Shown piece by piece: positions 1-5,022 of a stretch of DNA of 8,217 nucleotides. This stretch comes from Candidatus Uhrbacteria bacterium RIFCSPLOWO2_02_FULL_49_11 (GTDB lineage: Bacteria > Patescibacteriota > Patescibacteriia > 2-02-FULL-49-11): assembly GCA_001791465.1 (NCBI GenBank), contig MGER01000066.1, positions 1,208-9,424 on the forward strand. Direction: 5' to 3'. Each line of letters begins with the position of its first letter. Within the stretch, counting starts at the first letter, position 1. The notes beneath the pieces were generated by a model. That model made no database searches, was not told the origin of the DNA, and worked only from the letters and a program-made list of their open reading frames with translations. A program made the position numbers and the translations under genes.

Positions 1-1
1 G

Positions 2-769
2 GAGAAACAGGACAAGCCGATCGACTCGATTGTCGCAGGGATCGTGCTCGGCGGAACCCTCTGCCTGTACGCGCTTTTTCTCTGGGTGCAGGTGAAGCGC
101 TTGTGGGTGGGAGACCTCCCCTTTGATTTCAAGGAAACCGAGCATTTAGTGAAAAGCGGTTTTTGGCAGCTGCTGTTTTTGTCCGTGATAAATATATTGA
201 TTTATTTCTTCGCATACCGAAAAACTAGCCCCATAGTGCAAAAGATTCTGGCGGTTTTTACTGCCGCGTCATTGCTGCTGCTTGTTTCCGCTGGCTATCG
301 CATGGGGCTCTATGTCACCTATTACGGATTCAGCTACGAGAAATTTTTTGCCGCTTACACGGTGCTTTATTGTGCGATAGTCTTTGTATGGCTGATAACG
401 CGCCTGTTTATCGCGCAACGCTCCAATATCCTCAAATTTTTAGTAGTGCTCTTTATCTGGATGTATGCCGCGATGGCGGTGTTACCCGTTGAGCAATTCA
501 TCTTACGCGCCAATGTCGCCCTCTCCGGCTTGGAAAATTCAAGAATTCGGCTGTATGAGCTTACTATGCTGTCGCCGGACGTGCTCTCATTAGTTAAACG
601 CTATGAGCAGCAGGGTCATTTGAAAGAAAAAACCGGTTATCTGGAGAGAGAAGGGAAAAATAAATCTGAAGAAGCATTTGACTGGACGCCCTGGATCGAG
701 CGACAGGAGAAAAAAGTGGCGGAGAAGGTGTGGTATGAAAAGAGTTTAGTGAATCTCGTTGGTAAATAG
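2..769 (+). CDS. DUF4153/DUF4173-type membrane protein, 5'-partial
   Basis: The frame is open to the left edge: codons from base 2 read EKQDKPIDSIVAGIVLGG before any start, so the gene begins outside the window and the GTG at 44 is probably internal. The visible 255 residues hold about five hydrophobic segments. They include the family-like pattern of a first helix ending in a short GDLPF loop, a second helix after FWQLLFLSVINILIYF, and an SAGYRMGLYVTYYGFSYEKFF stretch (SA-x-RM-x-LY-x3-YG), typical of the C-terminal half of DUF4153/DUF4173 proteins. These are multi-spanning membrane proteins without a settled function. The C-terminus is a charged soluble tail of about 70 residues ending in TAG. 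It is followed by 158 bases without a gene, so it is not tightly coupled to the next gene. Family assignment is from pattern recognition and fairly secure; function is unknown. Confidence 0.75.
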   Translation, partial: EKQDKPIDSIVAGIVLGGTLCLYALFLWVQVKRLWVGDLPFDFKETEHLVKSGFWQLLFLSVINILIYFFAYRKTSPIVQKILAVFTAASLLLLVSAGYRMGLYVTYYGFSYEKFFAAYTVLYCAIVFVWLITRLFIAQRSNILKFLVVLFIWMYAAMAVLPVEQFILRANVALSGLENSRIRLYELTMLSPDVLSLVKRYEQQGHLKEKTGYLEREGKNKSEEAFDWTPWIERQEKKVAEKVWYEKSLVNLVGK

Positions 770-820
770 CGGCCATTTATCAAGCCGTGCGCACTGAAGG
801 GGAAGATGAGTCTTTTCACG

Positions 821-837
821 ATCATTATATTAATGAT
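821..837. repeat. AT-rich inverted repeat after the DUF4153-type gene
   Basis: Perfect 7-base arms ATCATTA and TAATGAT are separated by TAT. The repeat lies 51 bases after the stop of the membrane protein gene and about 75 bases before the next promoter. It could be a weak hairpin at the end of the upstream transcript or a protein-binding dyad. There is no clean T-tract, so it is not called a terminator. The rest of 770-910 shows nothing else convincing. Confidence 0.4.
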
Positions 838-910
838 TTAACCCTAGTGCTAGTCCTGCCCTTGCGCAACGGTGCGGGATTTCGTTCTAGAAACCCTGAT
901 TATATGATTG

Positions 911-919
911 TGGTATAAT
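911..919 (+). promoter_or_regulatory. Extended -10 promoter of the 72-residue protein gene
   Basis: The sequence TGG-TATAAT gives a perfect -10 hexamer at 914-919 with the TGn extension at 911-913. No good -35 is seen at the expected distance, which fits an extended -10 promoter. The hexamer ends 8 bases before the ATG at 928, so transcription should start at or within a base or two of the start codon. That makes the mRNA leaderless. Confidence 0.75.
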
Positions 920-927
920 CTCGCTGT

Positions 928-1146
928 ATGAAAAAAGAAGAAGTTATCACATTGGCTAGAGAAATATTCAAAATTAGGCTCAAGTCTTCTAATGAGGGAT
1001 CCGCTGAAGATGATGGCGTGCATCAAATGACGATTAGAGGCATTGCCTTTTATGATCACAAGGTAATTGAAAAGTGGTATAAGGATGCCATTAAAACAGC
1101 AGAGACTATTATTGCTCTTGAAGAGGAATACCTAAACAATGTCTGA
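928..1146 (+). CDS. Small charged protein of unknown function, 72 aa
   Basis: I do not recognise this protein. It is 72 residues, soluble, and rich in Lys and Glu. A predicted N-terminal helix (KKEEVITLAREIFKIRLKSS) is followed by an acidic loop with an EDDG stretch, a short strand-like segment (MTIRGIAFYD), and a long C-terminal helix (about residues 47-70) ending EEEYLNNV. There is no signal peptide, membrane segment or cysteine motif. It is believed real because a consensus extended -10 sits exactly where a leaderless start would need it, and because an intrinsic terminator follows about 100 bases downstream, making a self-contained monocistronic unit. No Shine-Dalgarno sequence precedes the ATG. 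It lies next to a metal-responsive operon, but nothing in the protein ties it to metals. Confidence 0.7.
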   Translation: MKKEEVITLAREIFKIRLKSSNEGSAEDDGVHQMTIRGIAFYDHKVIEKWYKDAIKTAETIIALEEEYLNNV

Positions 1147-1197
1147 TAGGTGAAAGTAAGTCTCTCATAATAGCGGGGCGTGTATTTACCCACAAGC

Positions 1198-1211
1198 GCC
1201 TGTCAACAGGC
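1198..1211 (+). repeat. Short perfect hairpin, 3' region of the 72-aa gene
   Basis: GCCTGT-CA-ACAGGC is a perfect palindrome that would form a small hairpin with a four-base TCAA loop in RNA. It lies between the stop codon at 1146 and the terminator at 1245, so it probably belongs to the 3' untranslated region. Its role is unknown. Confidence 0.35.
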
Positions 1212-1244
1212 ATGAATATTAATCAGCGCGGTGAGTGATTTTTC

Positions 1245-1276
1245 AACACCCCTACTTAACGGTGGTGTTTTTTATT
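1245..1276 (+). terminator. Rho-independent terminator after the 72-aa gene
   Basis: The arms AACACC (1245-1250) and GGTGTT (1264-1269) pair perfectly. Two further C-G pairs inside (CC 1251-1252 with GG 1261-1262) leave a single bulged T and an eight-base loop. A run of six T's (1268-1273) followed by ATT completes a standard intrinsic terminator. It separates the 72-aa gene from the ArsR operon promoter at 1307. Confidence 0.8.
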
Positions 1277-1306
1277 AGACTTCTGAATTATTTGACTAGC
1301 CAGTAG

Positions 1307-1335
1307 TTGACTGGTCGGATGCCTCATGATATCAT
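1307..1335 (+). promoter_or_regulatory. Promoter of the arsR-redox-arsP operon
   Basis: The -35 TTGACT (1307-1312) and -10 TATCAT (1330-1335) are separated by the ideal 17 bases. The -10 ends 8 bases before the ATG at 1344, so the transcript should start at about 1342-1344. A second copy of TTGACT occurs at 1292-1297, and a short inverted repeat CCAGT-AGTTG-ACTGG (1300-1314) lies across the -35. These could mark an additional regulator site. Confidence 0.8.
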
Positions 1336-1353
1336 ATGAACGTATGTTCATAT
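1334..1353. promoter_or_regulatory. ArsR/SmtB-type operator over the transcription start
   Basis: ATATGAAC-GTAT-GTTCATAT is a perfect 8-4-8 inverted repeat. It contains TGAA-N6-TTCA, the core arrangement known for SmtB/ZiaR/CadC-type operators of ArsR/SmtB repressors. It overlaps the -10 hexamer, the predicted transcription start and the first codons of the repressor gene. Bound repressor would therefore block transcription initiation directly, implying autoregulation relieved by metal or metalloid. Confidence 0.85.
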
Positions 1354-1658
1354 ATAAACATTGTCGCTGTCGTTCCATATCAAAGCAAGAAGATATCTTA
1401 CTGGTTGCGGCGGAGAATACATTGAAATTACTTGCCGTGCCTGCGCGCGTGAGACTGCTTTTACTCCTCTCCCGAGGCGCGCACTGCGTGTGCGATTTGA
1501 TGACTCACACGAAAATGTCCCAAACCCTCGTATCGCACCATCTTGCCGACTTGATGTCAGGTGGTTTAGTAACGAATAAGAGGAATGGGAAATATATTGA
1601 CTATTCTCTTACTGCGCGGGGGAAAAGAATTATTCTTCTAATACGCACCATTACGTAA
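1344..1658 (+). CDS. ArsR/SmtB-family metal-responsive repressor, CadC-like, 104 aa
   Basis: This is a small winged-helix repressor that releases operator DNA on binding soft metals or arsenic. Numbered from the ATG at 1344, LKLLAVPARVRLLLLLSRG (27-45) is the family's first conserved block. HCVCD (47-51) is the ELCVCD-type metal site in the recognition region (C48, C50), and SQTLVSHHLADLMSGGLV (59-76) is the recognition helix and turn. NGKYIDYSL (81-89) is the wing. C7 and C9 near the N-terminus resemble the extra thiol ligands of CadC (C7 and C11 there, paired with its CVC cysteines), suggesting a Cd/Pb/As-type thiolate site rather than a histidine zinc site. An in-frame ATG at 1326 lies upstream of the predicted transcription start, so 1344 is preferred; translation would then be leaderless. 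It is the first gene of a three-gene operon, 5 bases before the next. Confidence 0.88.
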   Translation: MFIYKHCRCRSISKQEDILLVAAENTLKLLAVPARVRLLLLLSRGAHCVCDLMTHTKMSQTLVSHHLADLMSGGLVTNKRNGKYIDYSLTARGKRIILLIRTIT

Positions 1659-1663
1659 CGTGT

Positions 1664-1903
1664 ATGAATATACAAGTCATTGGAACAGGATGCCCAACAT
1701 GCAAAACGTTATTGGAAAGGACTAAAGAGGCTGTTAAGTTGCTTGGGGTATCTGCAGAAATTGAATATATCACGGATGTGGAAAGGATAGTGGCAATGGG
1801 GATAATGCACAGTCCGGTTCTTGTCATTGACGAGAAACCCGTGCTGGTCGGGAGCCTGCCCTCAATAGATAAAATAAAGGATCTGATCCAGCAAGCGGGA
1901 TAG
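1664..1903 (+). CDS. Thioredoxin-like small redox-active disulfide protein, 79 aa
   Basis: This is a compact thioredoxin fold of the "redox-active disulfide protein 2" (MTH895/TM0996-like) family. The N-terminal strand MNIQVIGTG leads into C10-P-T-C13, the redox motif, followed by a helix (about 14-27), the strand AEIEYIT, and the expected Pro before a strand (P51, HSPVLVIDEKPV). It ends in a helix after VGSLPS, and the length matches the family. It probably acts in the cytoplasm as a dithiol/disulfide partner, perhaps handling reduced metalloid or delivering thiol-bound substrate to the permease. That specific role is inferred. It sits 5 bases after the repressor and 1 base before the permease, a gene trio known from many bacteria. 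The ATG at 1664 has no Shine-Dalgarno sequence, so translation may depend on coupling. Confidence 0.9.
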   Translation: MNIQVIGTGCPTCKTLLERTKEAVKLLGVSAEIEYITDVERIVAMGIMHSPVLVIDEKPVLVGSLPSIDKIKDLIQQAG

Positions 1904-1904
1904 T

Positions 1905-2885
1905 ATGAGCATATGGTATCCGCTTGAACAATTCGCCGATTGGATGGCATTCCAAGTGTTTTCGCTCGGCGAGACAACCCGCATGGGCGAGGCAGTCCGC
2001 TTTTTTGTTTACGATACCCTGAAGATATTTATTCTTCTTTTTACCATCGCCCTCATCATGGGGGTGATAAATGAATATTTCCCCGTAGAGAAAGTGCGGC
2101 AGTATCTTACCGCGAGGAGATGGTACGGAGCTGATTACCTTATTGCCGCGCTCTTTGGTACGATTACGCCGTTCTGCTCCTGCTCATCGGTGCCGCTCTT
2201 CATCGGGTTTGTGCGCGGCGGCATTCCCTTGGGTGTCACGCTCGCGTTCCTTATCAGCTCGCCATTAGTAGATACCGTGGTTATTGCCATGCTGTTGGGA
2301 GTCTTTGGCGCGAAAGTAACGCTCATTTATGTGATAAGCGGGATACTGGCGGCGGTAGTCGCGGGGTACCTGCTTGGTAAAATGAAACTAGAGAAGTATT
2401 TGTCGCCGTGGGCATTGAAAGCAACGAATACGCTGATTCATGGTGCGCAAAATCAAGAGCAAGTGAGGTTCTCCGTAAGATTCACCCGCGCTTTCAATGA
2501 AACCATGAACATTGTGCGAAGTGTCGGGTTATATGTGTTCATAGGAGTGGGGGTGGGTGCAGTCATCCACGGTTTTGTTCCAGTAGATTTTTTTGAAACA
2601 TATCTTAATGTGAACAATCTCATCGCCGTACCGGTTGCGGTCGTTGTCGCCGTACCTCTTTACGCGAACGCGGCAGGCATTCTCCCCATCGCTCAAGTAC
2701 TGGTGGACAAGGGTATTCCGCTCGGGGTGGTGCTCGCGTTCATGATGGCGGCGGTTGGCCTTTCTATCCCGTCTGCGATTATGCTTAAAAAAGCGATGAC
2801 GGGGAGGCTTATCGCCATTTTTTATGGCACCATCACGGCGAGCATAATCATACTCGGGTATGTGTACACATGGATCTTTAGCTAA
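1905..2885 (+). CDS. ArsP/DUF318-family permease, 326 aa
   Basis: This is an inner-membrane permease of the ArsP_1 (DUF318) family, whose characterised members export trivalent organoarsenicals. About eight hydrophobic segments are seen. The hallmark is TPFCSCSSVPLFIGFVRGGI (89-107), with the paired cysteines C91 and C93 used in this family for As(III) binding, followed by PLGVTLAFLISSPLVDTV. The second half repeats the theme: VPLYANAAGILPIAQVLV, then KGIPLGVVLAFMMAAVGLS. This internal pseudo-symmetry is typical. Length is normal. The gene starts 1 base after the redox protein's stop and is followed by an intrinsic terminator, so it ends the operon controlled from 1307-1353. The substrate could be an organoarsenical or another soft metal(loid) compound; the sequence cannot decide. 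Confidence 0.9.
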   Translation: MSIWYPLEQFADWMAFQVFSLGETTRMGEAVRFFVYDTLKIFILLFTIALIMGVINEYFPVEKVRQYLTARRWYGADYLIAALFGTITPFCSCSSVPLFIGFVRGGIPLGVTLAFLISSPLVDTVVIAMLLGVFGAKVTLIYVISGILAAVVAGYLLGKMKLEKYLSPWALKATNTLIHGAQNQEQVRFSVRFTRAFNETMNIVRSVGLYVFIGVGVGAVIHGFVPVDFFETYLNVNNLIAVPVAVVVAVPLYANAAGILPIAQVLVDKGIPLGVVLAFMMAAVGLSIPSAIMLKKAMTGRLIAIFYGTITASIIILGYVYTWIFS

Positions 2886-2892
2886 GAGAAAA

Positions 2893-2908
2893 TATTCGCA
2901 GGCGAATA
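2893..2908. repeat. Perfect inverted repeat between the permease gene and its terminator
   Basis: TATTCGC-AG-GCGAATA has perfect 7-base arms. In RNA it would form a six-pair hairpin with a CAGG loop just upstream of the terminator. It could stabilise the operon's 3' end, or serve as a DNA dyad. Confidence 0.45.
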
Positions 2909-2914
2909 GCCTCG

Positions 2915-2942
2915 ATACCCCCACACTGCAGGGGTATTTTTT
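2915..2942 (+). terminator. Rho-independent terminator of the ArsR operon
   Basis: The arms ATACCCC (2915-2921) and GGGGTAT (2931-2937) pair perfectly around a nine-base loop. A run of six T's (2937-2942) follows. The position, 30 bases after the permease stop, is as expected. The arms also resemble the C-tract/G-tract half-sites of CsoR-family operators, but the T-run makes the terminator reading more economical. Confidence 0.88.
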
Positions 2943-2960
2943 ATCCCATGGCATCGCCGC

Positions 2961-2990
2961 TTGACAGAGATATGGTTATGGGTATATATT
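2961..2990 (+). promoter_or_regulatory. Candidate promoter of the DUF5320 gene, with dyad
   Basis: A perfect -35 TTGACA (2961-2966) is followed after 18 bases by TATATT (2985-2990), or after 16 by TATATA. An imperfect 20-base dyad (2976-2995; TTATG and CATAA outer arms with TATATA near the centre) covers the -10 region and could be an operator. This promoter would give a leader of roughly 55 bases. A second possible -10, TATTAT at 3039-3044, lies 7 bases before the ATG and would give a leaderless transcript, but it has no matching -35. Confidence 0.6.
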
Positions 2991-3051
2991 CATAATAGAT
3001 AATTGGGAAAAGGTCGGGGTTATCGCTTAACTCAAGTTTATTATTACATAT

Positions 3052-3318
3052 ATGCCAAGATTTAACGGTACCGGCCCGCAAGGTTTAGGCCCTGCTACTG
3101 GCTGGGGCGGGGGTCATTGCGGCGCTGGCATGGCTTACGGCCGCAGAGGCGCTGGCACAGGCAGAGGATTTGGCGGGAGAAGGTTTTGGGGTTATTGCCC
3201 AATGCCCGCTCTTTCCAAGAAGGAAGAGTCGGATATGCTCACCAGTGAAATTGAAGCCACGGAAGAGGATCTGAAAGCGCTTCAGCAGCGTCTCGCCGAC
3301 CTTAAGGGCAAAAAATAA
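3052..3318 (+). CDS. DUF5320-family protein, 88 aa
   Basis: The N-terminus MPRFNGTGPQGLGPATGWGG is the signature of DUF5320: a Gly/Pro/Arg-rich segment with repeated GTGP/GxGP turns. The Gly-Arg-rich region runs to about residue 47 and contains C23 (HCG) and C49 (YCP), which may bind a metal or pair up. Residues 54-88 form a charged helix with leucine/hydrophobic spacing (EIEATEEDLKALQQRLADLK), likely a coiled coil for oligomerisation. The family has no established function; members are often found beside DUF134 and nitrogenase-cofactor-type small proteins, and a DUF134 gene is indeed found 1.3 kb downstream here. No Shine-Dalgarno sequence is seen before the ATG. It appears to be monocistronic. 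Confidence 0.88.
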   Translation: MPRFNGTGPQGLGPATGWGGGHCGAGMAYGRRGAGTGRGFGGRRFWGYCPMPALSKKEESDMLTSEIEATEEDLKALQQRLADLKGKK

Positions 3319-3348
3319 GGCACGGATCCTGTCCTGATTGCCTTTCGC

Positions 3349-3362
3349 GGGGGCGGGGCGGG
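3349..3362 (+). repeat. G-run tract in the DUF5320-YibE/F intergenic region
   Basis: GGGGG-C-GGGG-C-GGG gives three adjacent G-runs on the + strand. A fourth run of three is absent, so only a two-layer or intermolecular quadruplex is possible. It lies 30 bases after the DUF5320 stop, in a gap of 176 bases that also holds a GCGGCGCCGC palindrome (3432-3441) and the YibE/F promoter. Confidence 0.4.
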
Positions 3363-3459
3363 CCTAATTCCATTGTAACGGTATAAGGATTTTTTGCAAA
3401 CTTTATGCATTACGCTCTTGCAGCCGTATGCGCGGCGCCGCAATTAGTGATGGCCGCAC

Positions 3460-3488
3460 TTGGAATATGGGTATTTTTACAGTAGAAT
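3460..3488 (+). promoter_or_regulatory. Promoter of the YibE/F-DUF134 unit
   Basis: The -35 TTGGAA (3460-3465) and -10 TAGAAT (3483-3488) are exactly 17 bases apart. The -10 ends 6 bases before the ATG at 3495, again giving a leaderless start. The spacer begins with TATGGGTAT (3466-3474), a 9-mer also present at 2977-2985 in the DUF5320 promoter. Confidence 0.7.
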
Positions 3489-3494
3489 AAGGGT

Positions 3495-4670
3495 ATGCTT
3501 GTGAAAGCCGTTGCGCATCACATATTCCGTTTCGCCATAATCACCTGTTGCTCTTTGTTTTTTGTTATTTTTCCGCAAGGCGCCGTTGCGCAAGATGCTG
3601 GTTTTGAAATCATGGAAGACGAGGAAGTCTTTGAGGCTAGGGTGGAGGAGGTGCTGGAGCAGAAGGAAATGACAAGGGAGAACGGCTCAAAGGCCGTTTT
3701 GCAGAAGTTGAAGCTTAAAGGTTTGGAAGGGGAGCGGAAGGGGCAGGAAATTATTTTTGACGGCACGGAGATTGACGTGTTTGCCCAGCATGTATACCGG
3801 AGAGGCGATAAGGTGCTGGTGTCCGTCAGTAAAGACGTTGACGGCAATGACCGGTATTATGTGACTGATTTCGTCAGGCGCGGCAGCTTGTATGTGCTTG
3901 CTGCCATTTTTGTGCTTTTCATTCTCTTAATCGGCAGATGGCGGGGGTTAAGGGCGCTTCTAGGGCTGGTTTTCAGTTTTGTAGTGATTTTGAAGCTGAT
4001 TATTCCTTCAATAATGGCAGGGAATAACCCCTTATCGGTCACGCTGGCGTACGCGCTGCTCATCATCGTGGTTTCGACTTACTTGGTGTATGGATTGAAC
4101 AAGAAATCCACCGTCGCCGTCATAGGCACTTTTTCCGGCATCGTTATTGTGGGAGCATTTTCAGTGTTGTTTACCAATAGTGCGAGGCTCGCGGGATTCG
4201 CGCAAGAAGAGACAGTGTATTTGGTCGGTTTAATGGGCGGGACGCTTGATCTGCGGGGTCTGTTGCTTGCCGGTTTCGTGATCGGGGCGCTTGGCGTCTT
4301 GGACGACATCACCATCAGTCAGGTTTCCGCTGTCAGAGAAATATATGAAACAAACCCGCGTTTGGCGAGAAAAGAGATTTACCGCAAGGCAATGCGGATC
4401 GGCGTTGATCACATCGCTTCCATGGTTAATACGCTCTTTCTGGCGTATGCCGGCGCTTCCTTTTCCCTTTTATTGCTGTTTACTTTCAGGCAAGCGCCTT
4501 TTTTAACGTTCAGCCAGGTGGTAAACAATGAAATCATTGCCACGGAAATCGTGCGCACATTGGTCGGCAGCATCGGTTTGGCGCTGGCAGTGCCTATCAC
4601 CACGTGGTTAGCCTCCTTCAGTTACCAGAAAAAAATCTATGGCGAGACCGCAAAAAACGAGATGCGTTAA
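3495..4670 (+). CDS. YibE/F-family membrane protein, 391 aa
   Basis: This is a multi-spanning protein of the YibE/F family (PF07907), whose function is unknown. Residues 1-33 look like a signal peptide or first membrane segment (FRFAIITCCSLFFVIF, then AVAQDA). Residues 44-125 form a soluble extracytoplasmic domain with beta-rich character (EARVEEVLEQKE, then KGQEIIFDG, then RRGDKVLVSV), typical of the family's N-terminus. Seven or so membrane segments follow from 131. The conserved family motifs are visible: DLRGLLLAGFVIGALGVLDD (252-271), the charged helix NPRLARKEIYRKAMRIGVDH (287-306), VNTLFLAYAGA, and EIVRTLVGSIGLALAVPIT near the end. An alternative GTG at 3501 has AGGG seven bases upstream, but the promoter position favours the ATG. 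The 3' end overlaps the DUF134 gene by 32 bases. Confidence 0.9.
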   Translation: MLVKAVAHHIFRFAIITCCSLFFVIFPQGAVAQDAGFEIMEDEEVFEARVEEVLEQKEMTRENGSKAVLQKLKLKGLEGERKGQEIIFDGTEIDVFAQHVYRRGDKVLVSVSKDVDGNDRYYVTDFVRRGSLYVLAAIFVLFILLIGRWRGLRALLGLVFSFVVILKLIIPSIMAGNNPLSVTLAYALLIIVVSTYLVYGLNKKSTVAVIGTFSGIVIVGAFSVLFTNSARLAGFAQEETVYLVGLMGGTLDLRGLLLAGFVIGALGVLDDITISQVSAVREIYETNPRLARKEIYRKAMRIGVDHIASMVNTLFLAYAGASFSLLLLFTFRQAPFLTFSQVVNNEIIATEIVRTLVGSIGLALAVPITTWLASFSYQKKIYGETAKNEMR

Positions 4671-4938
4671 TTACGAGCCCGAGGCCGTGTATTTCAAGCC
4701 GCGCGGCGTGCCCTTGTCTTTATTGGAAGAGGTCGTTTTGTCATTGGACGAGATGGAGGCGATAAGGTTGAAATATGTGGAAGGCCTTGATCAGGTCGCA
4801 TGCGCTAAGAGGATGAAAGTGTCGCAGAGCACGTTGCAGAGGATTTTAACTTCTGCCAACAGAAAAATCGCCCAAGCGCTCACCCAAGGCAAAGCGATTA
4901 AAATAGAGGGAGGCATCGTGAGATTAGTAAAAAAATGA
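4639..4938 (+). CDS. DUF134-family putative DNA-binding protein, 99 aa
   Basis: This matches the DUF134 family throughout. MARPQKTRCVNYEPEAVYFK (1-20) is the conserved N-terminal block, then PRGVPLSLLEEVVLSLDEME. Next comes a helix-turn-helix of sigma-70 region-4 type (about 41-78: EAIRLKYVEGLDQVACAKRM, then VSQSTLQRILTSANRKIAQA). It ends in a GKAIKIEGG block. The family is presumed to be regulatory; targets and ligands are unknown. The gene starts inside the last 32 bases of YibE/F in another frame, so translation is probably coupled and both come from the 3460 promoter. The natural hypothesis is that it regulates its own operon or the neighbouring metal genes. No Shine-Dalgarno sequence is present. 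Confidence 0.92.
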   Translation: MARPQKTRCVNYEPEAVYFKPRGVPLSLLEEVVLSLDEMEAIRLKYVEGLDQVACAKRMKVSQSTLQRILTSANRKIAQALTQGKAIKIEGGIVRLVKK

Positions 4939-4950
4939 GGTGTTCTTCTC

Positions 4951-4980
4951 ATTATTCTGGCTTTTTCCCCATTATTTTGG
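4951..4980. repeat. Pair of 10-base direct repeats upstream of the ZIP gene
   Basis: ATTATTCTGG (4951-4960) and ATTATTTTGG (4971-4980) differ at one base and are spaced exactly 20 bases apart, about two helical turns. They lie just upstream of a possible -10 (TATAAG, 4987-4992, within the palindrome CTTATAAG) for the ZIP gene. They are a candidate tandem regulator site. Confidence 0.45.
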
Positions 4981-5022
4981 TAAGCTTATAAGAAAGATAA
5001 CGCGCGACCATTTCGACCATTC

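Noticed and set aside
1326..1343. Upstream ATG extending the ArsR reading frame by six codons
   Set aside because: It lies between the -35 and the predicted transcription start of a well-formed promoter, so it would not be in the mRNA.
2915..2937. CsoR-like operator made of ATACCCC and GGGGTAT arms
   Set aside because: The immediate T-run and its position after the operon's last gene make a terminator the simpler explanation.
2529..2954. Long minus-strand open frame opposite the permease gene
   Set aside because: Its product is a low-complexity His/Arg-rich translation typical of an antisense shadow, and the plus strand encodes a clear ArsP permease there.
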